Assembly (NCBI RefSeq): GCF_041346945.1
Contig: NZ_CP166850.1
Location: 10,090,501-10,154,500, forward strand
DNA length: 64,000 nucleotides
Source of the DNA: Amycolatopsis sp. cg9
GTDB taxonomy: Bacteria; Actinomycetota; Actinomycetes; Mycobacteriales; Pseudonocardiaceae
Direction of reading: 5' to 3'
Below the pieces are notes generated by a model. That model was not told the DNA's origin, made no database searches, and saw only the letters and a program-made list of their open reading frames with translations. Positions 1 through 9,650 of this stretch are shown one piece after another. The position numbers and the translations under genes were made by a program. Each line of letters starts with the position of its first letter. The first letter of the stretch is position 1.

Positions 1-1222
1 TCTCCCGGACGGTCTGCTCGGTGATGACGACCTTCGCCACGTCGTCGCGGCTCGGGATGTCGTACATGACCGGCTGCAGCACCTCTTCCATGATGGCGCG
101 CAGCCCGCGGGCACCCGTACCCCGCAGGACCGCCTGGTCGGCGATGGCCTCGAGCGCGGTCTTGGTGAACTCGAGCTCGACGTTGTCCATCTCGAAGAGC
201 TTCTTGTACTGCTTCACCAGTGCGTTGCGCGGCTGGGTCAGGATGTTGACCAGCGAGTCCTTGTCCAGGTGGTTCACCGTCGCCACGACCGGGAGGCGGC
301 CGATGAACTCCGGGATCAGCCCGAACTTGATCAGGTCCTCGGGCATGGTGTCGGAGAAGACGTCGCTCTCCTCGATCTCGGACTTGGTGCGGATCTCCGC
401 GCCGAAGCCGAGGCCGCGCTTGCCGACCCGCTCGTTGATGATCTTCTCCAGCCCGGCGAACGCGCCGGCCACGATGAACAGCACGTTCGTCGTGTCGATC
501 TGGATGAACTCCTGGTGCGGGTGCTTGCGGCCGCCCTGCGGCGGGACCGAAGCGGTGGTGCCCTCGAGGATCTTCAGCAGCGCCTGCTGGACGCCCTCGC
601 CGGACACGTCCCGGGTGATCGACGGGTTCTCGCTCTTCCGGGCGATCTTGTCGACCTCGTCGATGTAGATGATCCCGGTCTCGGCCCGCTTGACGTCGTA
701 GTCCGCCGCCTGGATGAGCTTGAGCAGGATGTTTTCGACGTCCTCGCCGACGTACCCGGCCTCGGTGAGCGCCGTGGCGTCCGCGATGGCGAACGGCACG
801 TTCAGCAGCTTCGCCAGGGTCTGCGCGAGGTAGGTCTTGCCGCACCCGGTGGGGCCGAGCATCAGGATGTTCGACTTCGCGAGCTCGACCGACTCCTCCT
901 TGGAGTCCTTCGGGCCGGCCTTGTCGTCCGCCTGGATCCGCTTGTAGTGGTTGTAGACCGCTACCGCGAGCGTCCGCTTGGCGTCTTCCTGACCGATGAT
1001 GTACTGCTCGAGGAACTCGTGGATGTCGGCGGGCTTGGGCAGCTCGTCGAGCTTGACGTCGCCGGCCTCGGCCAGCTCCTCCTCGATGATCTCATTGCAG
1101 AGGTCGATGCACTCATCGCAGATGTAGACCCCGGGGCCGGCAATGAGCTTCTTCACCTGCTTCTGGCTCTTCCCGCAGAAAGAACACTTCAGCAGGTCTC
1201 CGCCGTCACCGATCCGTGCCAT
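1..1222 (-). CDS. clpX: ATP-dependent Clp protease ATP-binding subunit ClpX (partial, C-terminus beyond window)
   Basis: AAA+ unfoldase that recognises tagged proteins and feeds them into the ClpP chamber in the cytoplasm. About 407 residues are visible. The N-terminus starts [20 protein letters not shown] and carries the ClpX zinc finger (Cys13, Cys16, Cys35, Cys38). Walker A GPTGCGKT lies near residue 120 and Walker [11 protein letters not shown] near 185, followed by the arginine-finger and sensor regions. The reading frame is open to base 1, so the last few residues and stop lie outside. The ATG at 1222 matches the usual ClpX start. A strong hairpin separates it from clpP2, so it probably has its own promoter in 1223-1402. 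Confidence 0.97.
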   Translation of the reverse strand, partial: MARIGDGGDLLKCSFCGKSQKQVKKLIAGPGVYICDECIDLCNEIIEEELAEAGDVKLDELPKPADIHEFLEQYIIGQEDAKRTLAVAVYNHYKRIQADDKAGPKDSKEESVELAKSNILMLGPTGCGKTYLAQTLAKLLNVPFAIADATALTEAGYVGEDVENILLKLIQAADYDVKRAETGIIYIDEVDKIARKSENPSITRDVSGEGVQQALLKILEGTTASVPPQGGRKHPHQEFIQIDTTNVLFIVAGAFAGLEKIINERVGKRGLGFGAEIRTKSEIEESDVFSDTMPEDLIKFGLIPEFIGRLPVVATVNHLDKDSLVNILTQPRNALVKQYKKLFEMDNVELEFTKTALEAIADQAVLRGTGARGLRAIMEEVLQPVMYDIPSRDDVAKVVITEQTVRE

Positions 1223-1402
1223 GGCCGTTGACCTCGTCCCCTCCGGCGCGGGTTTCCGCGCCTGACGTGTGTTGCGACGGTGCGACCCCCCGGCCACGGA
1301 CGACCGGGCGGAGCCTCACGCATTGCCACTGACGGTACCCGTCCGATGCCGTGAGCGGGAACACCCACAGCAGCCGGGAGCACGTCAGAGGACGACCCTA
1401 AA

Positions 1403-1447
1403 CCAGGATGCCGGTGTGTGTCGTCTTCTCGACACACACCGGCCTGG
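1403..1447 (-). terminator. Long hairpin after clpP2
   Basis: A perfect 13-bp inverted repeat (1411-1423 with 1430-1442, 6-nt loop) is extended by CCAGG/CCTGG at 1403-1407 and 1443-1447 with a 3-nt bulge. It sits 6 bp past the clpP2 stop on the minus strand and has no clear U-tract, as is common for actinobacterial terminators. Confidence 0.8.
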
Positions 1448-1452
1448 CGGAT

Positions 1453-2106
1453 CTACAGCGCCGACGCCTTCCGGTACGGCAGCACCTCGTCGATGATGCC
1501 GTACGCCTTGGCTTCGTCGGCGGTCAGGATCTTGTCCCGCTCGATGTCGGTCCGGATCTGGTCCGGGTCCTTGTTCGTGTGCTTCGCCAGGATGACCTCC
1601 ATCTGGCGCCGCACCCGCTGGATCTCATTCGCCTGGATCTCCAGGTCCGAGACCTGCCCGTACGTGCCCTCGGTGGCCGGCTGGTGGATCAGCACGCGCG
1701 AGTTCGGCAGCGCGTAGCGCTTGCCCGGCGTACCGGCCGCCAGCAGCACCGCGGCGGCCGACGCGGCCTGGCCGAGGCAGTACGTCTGGATGTCCGGGCG
1801 GACGAACTGCATGGTGTCGTAGATCGCCATCAGCGAGGTGAACGAGCCACCCGGCGAGTTGATGTAGACCAGGATGTCGCGGTCCGGGTCCTCGTGCTCG
1901 AGGTGCAGCAGCTGGGCCATCACGTCGTTGGCCGACGCGTCGTCCACCTGCACGCCGAGGAAGATGACGCGCTCTTCGTACAGCTTGTTGTACGGGTTCG
2001 ACTCCTTGACGCCGTAGCTGGTGCGCTCGACGTACGACGGGAGGATGTACCGCGACTGGGGGACGCTCGGGGCCCGGAAGTCACCCGGGAGCCTGAAGTT
2101 GCTCAT
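1453..2106 (-). CDS. clpP2: ATP-dependent Clp protease proteolytic subunit ClpP2
   Basis: Serine peptidase subunit of the Clp protease, 217 residues. In actinobacteria ClpP1 and ClpP2 form a mixed double-ring tetradecamer that docks ClpX or ClpC. The nucleophile serine lies in [11 protein letters not shown] near residue 112 and the catalytic histidine in LIHQP near 137. The substrate-strand motif YINSPGGS is present. The ATG at 2106 has an AAGGAG ribosome site about 8 nt upstream. clpP1 ends only 23 bp upstream, so the two are co-transcribed. A strong hairpin follows the stop. Confidence 0.96.
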   Translation of the reverse strand: MSNFRLPGDFRAPSVPQSRYILPSYVERTSYGVKESNPYNKLYEERVIFLGVQVDDASANDVMAQLLHLEHEDPDRDILVYINSPGGSFTSLMAIYDTMQFVRPDIQTYCLGQAASAAAVLLAAGTPGKRYALPNSRVLIHQPATEGTYGQVSDLEIQANEIQRVRRQMEVILAKHTNKDPDQIRTDIERDKILTADEAKAYGIIDEVLPYRKASAL

Positions 2107-2129
2107 GTGAGTCTCCTTGGTGCTTCGGC

Positions 2130-2735
2130 TCAGTTCGAGCCCGGACGGGCGATGTCGGCGGTGAGGACGTGGTCCACGAACCCGTAGTCCTTCGCCTCCT
2201 GCGCCGTGAACCAGCGGTCGCGGTCGCCGTCCTTGATGATCTGCTCGACCGTCTGGCCGGTCTGGTCCGCGGTGATCCGGGCCAGCTCCTGCTTCCACTT
2301 GTTGAACAGGTCCGCCTGGATCGCGATGTCCGACGCCGTGCCGCCGACCCCTGCCGACGGCTGGTGCATCAGGATGCGCGCGTGGGGCAGCGCGTAGCGC
2401 TTGCCCGGCGTGCCCGAGGAGAGCAGGAACTGCCCCATCGAGGCCGCCATGCCCATCGCGTAGGTCGCGACGTCGGGGCGGATCAGCTGCATGGTGTCGT
2501 AGATCGCGAACCCGGCGGTGACCGAACCGCCCGGCGAGTTGATGTAGAAGCGGATGTCGGACTCGGCGTCGTCGGCGTCGAGCAGCAACAGCTGCGCGGT
2601 GATCCGGTTGGCGATCTCGTCGTTGACCTCGGAACCGAGGACGACGATGCGCTCCTGGAGCAACCGCTCGAACACCGAGTCGGTGAGGGTGAGCCCTGCG
2701 GTGCCGGTCCGCGCCTCGGGCGTGTGCTGCGTCAC
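2130..2735 (-). CDS. clpP1: ATP-dependent Clp protease proteolytic subunit ClpP1
   Basis: Partner of ClpP2 in the heteromeric Clp peptidase, 201 residues from the chosen GTG at 2735 ([11 protein letters not shown]). The frame is open further upstream, but the extra residues are not Clp-like and a terminator hairpin lies in that stretch. The catalytic serine is in [12 protein letters not shown] near residue 98 and the histidine in [21 protein letters not shown] is the substrate-binding strand. It is first in the clpP1-clpP2 operon, with the promoter expected between 2736 and 2822. Confidence 0.95.
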   Translation of the reverse strand: MTQHTPEARTGTAGLTLTDSVFERLLQERIVVLGSEVNDEIANRITAQLLLLDADDAESDIRFYINSPGGSVTAGFAIYDTMQLIRPDVATYAMGMAASMGQFLLSSGTPGKRYALPHARILMHQPSAGVGGTASDIAIQADLFNKWKQELARITADQTGQTVEQIIKDGDRDRWFTAQEAKDYGFVDHVLTADIARPGSN

Positions 2736-2822
2736 GTCTGCCTGCCTTTTCGCCGGCGGTGGCCCGGTGCTGACGGCCACCGCTGTCGTTTCAGATGCTT
2801 GAGATCTTGTATCCGACCCTAA

Positions 2823-2864
2823 CGAACTTGGGCGGTGCAGAATGCCTGACACCGCCCAAGTTCG
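2823..2864 (-). terminator. 15-bp hairpin after tig
   Basis: Perfect 15-bp inverted repeat (2823-2837 with 2850-2864) around a 12-nt loop, just downstream of the tig stop and upstream of clpP1. It separates trigger factor transcription from the clp operon. Confidence 0.85.
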
Positions 2865-2873
2865 CTCACAGCT

Positions 2874-4265
2874 TCACTCCGCCGGAGTCTTCGCCGTTTC
2901 GTCGGTGACCTGCGTCTCCTGGGTTGCCTCGTCGGCGGCCGGCTCGTCCGAGCCGAACAGCTCCGAGAGGTCGACCGCGGCGCCGGAGCCGTCGGTCACG
3001 GTGGCCTTGCGGACCACCGAGGCCAGGGCCTTGCCGCGCCGGACGTCGGCGTAGATCGCGGTCAGCTGACCCGACTGCTGGGCACGCTGGACGTACTCGT
3101 CCGGGCTGATGCCGAAGCGCTGGGCCTGGTAGATGATCCGCTCGGTGAGCTCCCCGTCGTTGACCGAGACCTCTTCCTTGTCGGCGATGGTGTCCAGCAG
3201 CAGCTGCGTGCGGACGGCCTTCTCCGACTCGGTGCGGGTCTCGGTGTCGAACTCTTCGAGGGTGCGGCCCTCGGCCTCGAGGGCCTGGGCGAACTGGGCC
3301 TCGTCGTGGTCGAACGGGTGGATCGCGTCGTGCTTGCGGTTCTCGATCTCGGCGTCGAGGACCTTCTCCGGGATCGGCACCTCGGTGCGCTCCAGGAGCT
3401 CGTCGAGCACCTTGTCGCGGGCCTGGACGCCCTGCTGCATCTTCTTGACGCGGCTCAGGCGCTCGCGGAGGTCGCCCTTGAGCTCCTCGATGGTGTCGAA
3501 CTCGCTCGCCATCTGGGCGAACTCGTCGTCCGCCTCGGGCAGCTCGCGCTGCTTGACCGTCTGGACCGTCACGGTCACCTCGGCGTCCTTGCCGGCGTGC
3601 TCCCCGGCGACGAGCTGGGTGGTGAACGTCTTGGTCTCGCCGGCGTTCGCGCCCACGATGGCCTCGTCGATGCCGTCGACGAGCTGGCCGGAGCCGATCT
3701 CGTAGGACAGCCCCGTGGTGCTCGCCTCCTCGACGGTCTCGCCGTCGACGGTCGCGGACAGGTCGATCGAGACGAAGTCGCCGGTCTCGGCCGGGCGCTC
3801 GACGCCGGTCAGCGTGCCGAAGCGGGCGCGCAGCTCGTCGAGCTGCTCGTCGACCTCGGCGTCGGTCAGCTCGACGTCGTCGACGGTGACCGCGAAGCCT
3901 TCGAGGTCGGGCAGCTCGATCTCCGGGCGCACGTCGACCTCGGCGGTGAACTCCAGGACGTCGCGGTCCTCGAGCTTGGTCACGTCGAACTCGGGGTTGC
4001 CGAGCGTGCGGACCTCGTTCTCGCGGACGGCCTCGATGTACTTGGCCGGGATGGCCTCGTTGACGACCTCGTCGAGCACCGGGCCGCGCCCGATCCGGCT
4101 TTCCAGGACGCGAGCGGGCGCCTTGCCGGGCCGGAAGCCCGGGATGCGCACCTGCTGGGCGATCTTGCGGTAGGCGCGGTCGAAGTTCGGCTTGAGCTCG
4201 TCGAACGGCACCTCGACATTGATCTTGACTCGCGTCGGGCTCAGCTGCTCGACGGTGCTCTTCAA
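2874..4265 (-). CDS. tig: Trigger factor (ribosome-associated chaperone, peptidyl-prolyl isomerase)
   Basis: Chaperone that binds the ribosome exit site near L23 and shields nascent chains. The protein has 463 residues, the normal family length. The N-terminus [20 protein letters not shown] and the ribosome-binding signature [11 protein letters not shown] (around residue 40) are clear. They are followed by the FKBP-type domain (about 150-245) and a long helical C-terminal arm ending in an acidic low-complexity tail. The start is TTG, preceded by GAGGAG. The clpP genes follow, the usual actinobacterial arrangement. Confidence 0.96.
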   Translation of the reverse strand: MKSTVEQLSPTRVKINVEVPFDELKPNFDRAYRKIAQQVRIPGFRPGKAPARVLESRIGRGPVLDEVVNEAIPAKYIEAVRENEVRTLGNPEFDVTKLEDRDVLEFTAEVDVRPEIELPDLEGFAVTVDDVELTDAEVDEQLDELRARFGTLTGVERPAETGDFVSIDLSATVDGETVEEASTTGLSYEIGSGQLVDGIDEAIVGANAGETKTFTTQLVAGEHAGKDAEVTVTVQTVKQRELPEADDEFAQMASEFDTIEELKGDLRERLSRVKKMQQGVQARDKVLDELLERTEVPIPEKVLDAEIENRKHDAIHPFDHDEAQFAQALEAEGRTLEEFDTETRTESEKAVRTQLLLDTIADKEEVSVNDGELTERIIYQAQRFGISPDEYVQRAQQSGQLTAIYADVRRGKALASVVRKATVTDGSGAAVDLSELFGSDEPAADEATQETQVTDETAKTPAE

Positions 4266-4356
4266 GGTCTTCTCCTCGAGCGGTAACGATTGTGTAGGAC
4301 AATCCTGCGGAAATGGCCCCGGTCACCTGCAGACCGGGACGTCCGAGTCTAGGCCA

Positions 4357-4385
4357 GTGGCCCGCGCCGCCGGGCCGGGGGCCAC
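4357..4385 (-). terminator. Possible hairpin after tetR
   Basis: GTGGCC (4357-4362) pairs with GGCCAC (4380-4385), with an inner GGCCCG/CGGGCC stem. It lies just past the stop of the TetR gene. It is short and GC-rich with no U-tract, so the call is tentative. Confidence 0.35.
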
Positions 4386-4393
4386 CTGCGGCG

Positions 4394-4984
4394 TCAGGAC
4401 CCGAGCATCCGGCCGATCACCCAGCGCATCTGGCCGCTCGCGTGCTCGGCCGAGCCGCTGGGCTGCACCAGGTGGGACAGCAGCAACCGGACGAACGCTT
4501 CGACCGCGACCGCCCACTCCGACGGGGTCAGCCGGACCTGGGGGTAGGCGCGCGCGAACAGCGCGGCGACGGTGTCGACGGCCCGGCCGAGCACCGCTTC
4601 GGGCTGCGAGGTGAGCAGCGGGAGGAAGTCGTCGCGACCGCCCTGCGCGCCCCCGAGCGCGATCTCGACCAGCGGGTTGGCGCGGGCGGCTTCGAGGGTG
4701 TGCCGGAAGGCCGCGGTGACGCCGTCGACCGGGTCGTCCGGGTGCGCGGCGACGTCGGCGTTCACGCGGGCGACGAAGCGGTCGGTCTCGGCGAGCATCA
4801 GCGCCTCGGCGAGCTCGGCCTTGGAACCGAGTTCGTTGTAGACGGTCTGCCTGCTGACGCCGACGTGCGCGGCCAGCTTCCCCATCGTCACGGCGGCCCA
4901 GCCGTCCGCGGCGATGACGTCCGCGGCCGCGGCCAGCAGCCGTTCCCGGGTGCGTGCCGGGGCGGGGTGGGTGACGGCCTTCAC
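4394..4984 (-). CDS. TetR family transcriptional regulator
   Basis: Repressor-type regulator of 196 residues starting at GTG 4984. The TetR helix-turn-helix occupies about residues 10-57 (RERLLAAAADVIAADGW, then VGVSRQTVYNELGSKAEL). The rest is a helical ligand-binding and dimerisation domain. It is divergent from the desaturase fusion gene, and inverted repeats sit in the 138-bp gap. By position it most likely represses itself and the desaturase in response to a lipid or acyl ligand. That role is inferred. Confidence 0.85.
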   Translation of the reverse strand: MKAVTHPAPARTRERLLAAAADVIAADGWAAVTMGKLAAHVGVSRQTVYNELGSKAELAEALMLAETDRFVARVNADVAAHPDDPVDGVTAAFRHTLEAARANPLVEIALGGAQGGRDDFLPLLTSQPEAVLGRAVDTVAALFARAYPQVRLTPSEWAVAVEAFVRLLLSHLVQPSGSAEHASGQMRWVIGRMLGS

Positions 4985-5004
4985 AGCGCGAGCTTACCCA
5001 CCGC

Positions 5005-5058
5005 TAACGTTCTGCTGGCGGGCACCTTTTTTCGGAGCCTGCCAGAACGTTTACAAAC
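5005..5058. promoter_or_regulatory. Candidate TetR operators between divergent genes
   Basis: AACGTTCTG (5006-5014) is inverted exactly as CAGAACGTT (5043-5051). The right arm overlaps a second small palindrome GTTT-AC-AAAC (5049-5058). They lie between the TetR start and the desaturase start, where a local repressor would bind. Confidence 0.55.
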
Positions 5059-5122
5059 CACTCCGGGTTGTCTACGGTGACTCCCGCCTCGCCAGGAGCT
5101 TCTCGACCGAGGAGACCGTTCG

Positions 5123-7204
5123 ATGCCCGTCGTCGACACCCCGCCGCGCGGCACCGGGACGTCGTCGCCGGTGCCGTCCCGCGCGGTGCCGTCGCCCCGC
5201 ATCCCGCTCCCCCGCGCGTCGGTGCCGACGCTCCTGCTGTTCGTCGGCGGCGCCGCGCTGTGGGTCACCGCGACCTGGCTGCTGCTGGGCGGGATCGCGC
5301 CGCCGGTGTTCACCGTGCCGCTGCACGCGATCGTCACGTTCACGATGTTCACCGTGGTGCACGAGTCGGCGCACCACGCGGCCGGGAAGCTGACGTGGGT
5401 CAACGAGGTGCTCGGCCGGCTCGCGATGCCGTTCGTCGCCGCCTACGCGTCGTTCCCGCTGCTGCGCTTCATCCACAGCGAACACCACCGCAACACCAAC
5501 GCGGACTCGCGCACCGACCCGGACGCGTGGACGTCGCAGGGTGCCTGGTGGTCGCTGCCGTTCCGGTGGCTGACCATCGACTTCTGGTACGCGCGGTTCT
5601 ACACCGCCCGCGCCCGGACCCGGCCGCCGCAGGAGCGCGCGGAGACGGTCGTCGCGCTGGCGCTCGCGTTCGCCGCGGCCGCGGCGCTGATCGCCTGCGG
5701 CCACGGCGTCGAGCTGCTGCTGGGTTACGTGCTGCCGCAGCGGCTCGGGCTGGCCGTGCTGGCGTGGTGGTTCGACTGGCTGCCGCACCACGGGCTGCCC
5801 GCCGCGAAGCCCCGCGACAAGTTCGGCACCACGCGGGTGCGGGTGGGGCTGGAGTGGCTGATGACGCCGATGATGCTGTACCAGAACTACCACCTGGTGC
5901 ACCACCTGCACCCCGCCGTGCCGTTCTACCGCTACCTGCGCGCGTGGAAGGACAACCGCGAGGCGTACCTGGCCCGCGACGTCCCGATCACCACGGCGTG
6001 GGGCCGCGAGCTGACCGCGGCGGAGTACCGCGCGTGGCGGCGGCTGGCGTGCGACCTCGGCGGTGAACCGGCCCCGGCGCCACCGCCGCTCGGGCCGAGC
6101 CGCTTCCACCGGCTGCGGGTGCGCGAGGTCCGGCCGCTGACCGCGGACGCCGTCGCGATCACCTTCTACGTCCCCCCGCAGCTCCGGGAGGAGTTCCGCT
6201 TCACCCCCGGCCAGCACGTGGCGGTCCGCGCGGTGCTCGACGGGCAGCCGGTCCGGCGGACGTACTCGATCTGCGCGCCGGCGGAGTCCGGGGAGCTGCG
6301 GATCGCGGTGAAGCGGCGCCCGGGCGGCGCGTTCTCGAGCCACGCGACCACGGCACTGGCCGAGGGCGACTTCCTCGACGTCCTGCCGCCGTCGGGTGGG
6401 TTCACGCACACCCCGGATCCGTCGCGGGCCGCGCACTACGTGGCGCTGGCGGCGGGCAGCGGGATCACGCCGGTGCTGTCCATCCTGGTCAGCACCCTGT
6501 CGGCGGAGCCGCACAGCAAGGCGACGCTGCTGTACGTGAACACGTCGGGTGCGACGACGCTGTTCGCGCGGGAGCTGAGCGCGCTGGCCGAGGGCTTCGG
6601 CGGCCGCCTGCACGTCGTCCACTACCGCACCGACGAGCGCGACCCGGACCTGCACGCGCACCGGCCGCGCCAGTTCGACGTGATCGGCGAAGCACTGGCC
6701 ATTTCGCACGAGCGCTACCAGCGCGGCCGCCTCGACGCCACCCGGCTGCGCGCCCTCCTGCAGAACCGCCTCCACCCGGCGAAGGTCGACGAGTGGTTCC
6801 TGTGCGGCCCGCGGGGTCTCACGGACCTGGCCCGCCGCACGCTGGCGGACGCGGACGTCCCGGAGGAGAACGTCCACTTCGAACTGTTCCGCGGCGCGGC
6901 ACCGCTGCGCGACCCGGCGGGCGCGGCGGCGACGGTGGCGGTGACCCTGGGCGGCACGACCACGCCGGTCCCGGCCGCCGCCGGCGAGACGGTCCTGGAC
7001 GCGGCCCTGCGCGCCGGGTTCGAGGTCCCGTACTCCTGCCAGGGCGGCGCGTGCGGCACGTGCCAGGCGACGCTCCTGCACGGGCAGGTGGACATGGACG
7101 TCCGGTACGCGCTGACGGTGAGCGACGTGGCAGCAGGCCGGATCCTGACCTGCCGGGCCCGGGCGACGACCCCGGAGGTCGCGGTCGACTACGACCGCCG
7201 CTGA
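5123..7204 (+). CDS. Fatty acid desaturase fused to a ferredoxin reductase and 2Fe-2S ferredoxin
   Basis: A 693-residue self-contained electron chain. Residues about 35-320 are a membrane desaturase/hydroxylase with three histidine boxes: HESAHH (near 80), HSEHH (near 117) and HHLHP (near 260). Residues about 330-580 are a ferredoxin-NADP reductase-like FAD/NAD module with RRTYSIC and AAGSGITPVLS. The last 90 residues are a plant-type ferredoxin with cysteines in CQGGACGTC near 640 and a final cysteine near 676. It should desaturate or hydroxylate a lipid using NAD(P)H. The start has GAGGAG 8 nt upstream. Substrate unknown. Confidence 0.88.
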   Translation: MPVVDTPPRGTGTSSPVPSRAVPSPRIPLPRASVPTLLLFVGGAALWVTATWLLLGGIAPPVFTVPLHAIVTFTMFTVVHESAHHAAGKLTWVNEVLGRLAMPFVAAYASFPLLRFIHSEHHRNTNADSRTDPDAWTSQGAWWSLPFRWLTIDFWYARFYTARARTRPPQERAETVVALALAFAAAAALIACGHGVELLLGYVLPQRLGLAVLAWWFDWLPHHGLPAAKPRDKFGTTRVRVGLEWLMTPMMLYQNYHLVHHLHPAVPFYRYLRAWKDNREAYLARDVPITTAWGRELTAAEYRAWRRLACDLGGEPAPAPPPLGPSRFHRLRVREVRPLTADAVAITFYVPPQLREEFRFTPGQHVAVRAVLDGQPVRRTYSICAPAESGELRIAVKRRPGGAFSSHATTALAEGDFLDVLPPSGGFTHTPDPSRAAHYVALAAGSGITPVLSILVSTLSAEPHSKATLLYVNTSGATTLFARELSALAEGFGGRLHVVHYRTDERDPDLHAHRPRQFDVIGEALAISHERYQRGRLDATRLRALLQNRLHPAKVDEWFLCGPRGLTDLARRTLADADVPEENVHFELFRGAAPLRDPAGAAATVAVTLGGTTTPVPAAAGETVLDAALRAGFEVPYSCQGGACGTCQATLLHGQVDMDVRYALTVSDVAAGRILTCRARATTPEVAVDYDRR

Positions 7205-7220
7205 CCCGCCCCCCAAGCGC

Positions 7221-7300
7221 CCCAATGTGGCGTTGGGTGCGCTGGACGCACCCAATGTGGCGTTCGGTGCGCTGGACGCAACCAACGCCACATTGGGGTG
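7221..7300. repeat. Tandem 30-bp repeat with inverted copy; likely bidirectional terminator
   Basis: Two 30-bp direct copies (7221-7250 and 7251-7280) differ at one base. The first 16 bases, 7221-7236, are repeated inverted and exactly at 7282-7297. The element fills the gap between convergent genes, so it can fold as a terminator for both. Confidence 0.8.
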
Positions 7301-7314
7301 CTCGGGTCCTGCGG

Positions 7315-7869
7315 TCAGCCGGTCTGGGCGGGCGCGCCGGTCGGCGGTGTTCCCTGGCCGCCGCCCGGCTGGGCGCCCGTCTGGCCTTCCGTCACCGACG
7401 TGGCCGTGGCCGTGTCGCCCGACTCCGTCGCCACCACCGTGATCGTGTCGCCCGTCGCCAGGCCGGTCGCCTGCGCCGACGTGATCGTGTAGGTCTTCGA
7501 GAACCCGTCGTCGCTCTTCGCCGTCAGCGACGTCGCGCTCAGCTCCGTCACCTCGCCCGTCTGCATGATCTTCGTGACGTAGCCGCCGTTCCCGTCGGAG
7601 GACACGTACTCGCCGTGCAGGGCCGAACCGAGGCCGCCGCTGCCGCCCGGGCCGCCGTTCATGCCACCGGGGCTCGTGGCCGTGCCGGTCGACGCCGAGG
7701 ACGACGAAGCGGCCCAGACCGCCGCTCCCCCGCCGGCCACGATCACCGCCGCGACGGCGCCCGCCGCGATCTTCTTGCCCGGGGACCAGCTCGCCCGCGG
7801 CGGCGTGCCCGGTGCGGGCGCGGCGCCCCACGTCTGGTCCGGTGTGGACGGTGCCTGCGGTGTGGTCAT
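7315..7869 (-). CDS. Membrane-anchored or secreted protein of unknown function (DUF5666-like)
   Basis: A 184-residue protein. A proline-rich cytoplasmic stretch is followed by one hydrophobic segment (about residues 33-54, KIAAGAVAAVIVAGGGAAVW), a Ser/Gly-rich linker, and a small beta-rich domain (about 85-165) with alternating Thr/Val such as GFSKTYTITSAQATGLATGD. This resembles small DUF5666-type extracytoplasmic domains, but the assignment is by eye. The tail is Gly/Pro/Thr rich. It is divergent from the histidine kinase gene and could be a target or accessory of it. No catalytic motif is visible. Confidence 0.7.
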   Translation of the reverse strand: MTTPQAPSTPDQTWGAAPAPGTPPRASWSPGKKIAAGAVAAVIVAGGGAAVWAASSSSASTGTATSPGGMNGGPGGSGGLGSALHGEYVSSDGNGGYVTKIMQTGEVTELSATSLTAKSDDGFSKTYTITSAQATGLATGDTITVVATESGDTATATSVTEGQTGAQPGGGQGTPPTGAPAQTG

Positions 7870-8046
7870 GGTGTTGCTCCTTAACGAGATCCTTCGGTGC
7901 GGTCCACGGTGGGGCCCGTCGCTGTGCGCGGACTGTGCCCGCCGTCAGCCGTTCCTGTGACCGGAGGAATCGGGCACCCGCCACCGCACAGCCGCCTCAC
8001 AGGCAGCACACAACCCGCACACACGGCCCGGCCGGACGCTGAACCC

Positions 8047-9585
8047 ATGGCCGCGCGAACCGTCTCGTCACGCCCCCACCGGGGGCGGCTTTCGCTGCGC
8101 GCGAAGCTGACCGGGTCGATGGTCGTGCTGCTCACCGTGGTGTGCCTGATCGTCGGCGTCGTCAGCGAGTTCGCGCTCGACCTCTTCCTCACCCGCCAGA
8201 TCGACCAGCAGCTGTCCGCCGCGGCGGCCCGTTCCCTCGCCTTCGCGAGCGACACGCGCCCGCAGGACGCCGGCCCGCGGCCCGACGACCAGGGCCAGCA
8301 CCCGCTCGGGCAGAACGTCGGCACGGTGAGCGGCACCTTCGACGGGCAGCTGCTCGTCCACGACGACAGCATCTCCGAACACGGCGAGCGCCTGGAGCTC
8401 ACGGCGGCCCAGCAGGCCGTCATGCTCTCGGTGCCCGCCGACGGCAAGCCGCACACGGTGTCCTTCGCCGACCTCGGCGAGTACCGGCTGATGGCGCTGA
8501 AGGTCACCGGGACCGGCGAGGTCGTGGTCACCGGCCTGCCGCTGGCGCCGGTCACCGCCACGCTGGTCACCGTCGGGCTGATCCTGTTCGGCGTCGCCGC
8601 CGCCGGTGTGCTCGGCGCGGCGTTCCTCGGCGCGTTCGCGGTCCGCCGCACGCTGCGCCCGCTCGAGCGCGTCGCGGCCACCGCCGGGCGCGTCACCGAG
8701 CTGCCGCTCGACCGCGGCCAGGTGGCGCTGTCCATCCGCGTTCCCGAGTCCGACACCGACCCGCGCACCGAGGTCGGGCAGGTCGGCTCGGCGCTCAACC
8801 TCATGCTCGGCCACGTCGCGCAGGCCCTCGAAGCCCGGCACGACAGCGAGATCCGCGTCCGGCAGTTCGTCGCGGACGCCAGCCACGAGCTGCGGACGCC
8901 ACTGGCCGCCATCCGCGGGTACGCCGAGCTGGCCGCCCGCGGCAGCGCGCTGGTGCCGCCCGACGTGGCGCACTCGATGGGCCGGATCCAGTCCGAAGCC
9001 GTCCGGATGTCGGCGCTCGTCGAGGACCTGCTCCTGCTCGCGCGGCTCGACGCGGGCCGCCCGCTCGACGTCCGAGAGGTCGACCTCACCCGCCTGGTCG
9101 CCGACGCGGTCGGCGATGCCCGGGTCGCCGGCCGCGGCCACCGCTGGCTCCTGGAGCTGCCGCCGGACCCCGTCCTCGTGCACGGCGACGTCCAGCGCCT
9201 GCACCAGGTGCTGGCGAACCTGCTGGCCAACGCGCGCACGCACACGCCACCCGGCACCACGGTGGTGACGGCGCTGGCCCGCACGAAGGGCACCCACGAC
9301 GCCGTGCTCACGGTGACCGACGACGGCCCCGGCATCGACCGGGACCTGCTCCCGGAGGTCTTCGAGCGGTTCGCGCGCGGCGACTCGTCGCGCTCCCGCA
9401 CGGCCGGCAGCACCGGGCTCGGCCTGGCTATCGCGTCCGCCGTCGTGGTCGCCCACCACGGCACCATCGAGGTGCACAGCCGTCCCGGGCGGACCGAGTT
9501 CGCGGTGCGGCTGCCCGTGGCCGTGCCCGCACAGCGAGCGCACAGCATCGGCACAACCCGGCCCCAGCTCGGCACCGGAAGCTGA
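8047..9585 (+). CDS. Sensor histidine kinase (two-component system)
   Basis: A 512-residue membrane sensor. The first transmembrane helix is near residues 20-42 (GSMVVLLTVVCLIVGVVSEF), followed by an extracytoplasmic region of about 130 residues. The second helix is near 170-200. A HAMP linker follows, then HisKA with the phospho-accepting histidine in DASHELRTPLAAIRG near 280, then HATPase_c with DDGPGID near 425 and GLGLAIA near 457. The ATG at 8047 is chosen because earlier in-frame sequence is Pro/His-rich and unlike a kinase. No response regulator gene is adjacent, so its partner is elsewhere or lost. Confidence 0.93.
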   Translation: MAARTVSSRPHRGRLSLRAKLTGSMVVLLTVVCLIVGVVSEFALDLFLTRQIDQQLSAAAARSLAFASDTRPQDAGPRPDDQGQHPLGQNVGTVSGTFDGQLLVHDDSISEHGERLELTAAQQAVMLSVPADGKPHTVSFADLGEYRLMALKVTGTGEVVVTGLPLAPVTATLVTVGLILFGVAAAGVLGAAFLGAFAVRRTLRPLERVAATAGRVTELPLDRGQVALSIRVPESDTDPRTEVGQVGSALNLMLGHVAQALEARHDSEIRVRQFVADASHELRTPLAAIRGYAELAARGSALVPPDVAHSMGRIQSEAVRMSALVEDLLLLARLDAGRPLDVREVDLTRLVADAVGDARVAGRGHRWLLELPPDPVLVHGDVQRLHQVLANLLANARTHTPPGTTVVTALARTKGTHDAVLTVTDDGPGIDRDLLPEVFERFARGDSSRSRTAGSTGLGLAIASAVVVAHHGTIEVHSRPGRTEFAVRLPVAVPAQRAHSIGTTRPQLGTGS

Positions 9586-9605
9586 TCCCATGACCGCTGT
9601 GACAT

Positions 9606-9650
9606 CCGGGGCTTCGCCCCGGGCCGGGGGCTCCGCCTCCCGGAGCCCCC
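9606..9650 (+). terminator. Double GC-rich hairpin between kinase and glycosyltransferase genes
   Basis: CCGGGGC-TTC-GCCCCGG (9606-9622) is followed by a perfect 10-bp stem (9626-9635 with 9641-9650, 5-nt loop). It follows the kinase stop by 20 bp. It could terminate or attenuate transcription into the downstream gene. Confidence 0.65.

Noticed and set aside
5072-7984. A 970-residue open frame antisense to the desaturase fusion
   Set aside because: Composition is Arg/Gly/Pro/Val-rich without domains, as expected for the antisense of a GC-rich gene.
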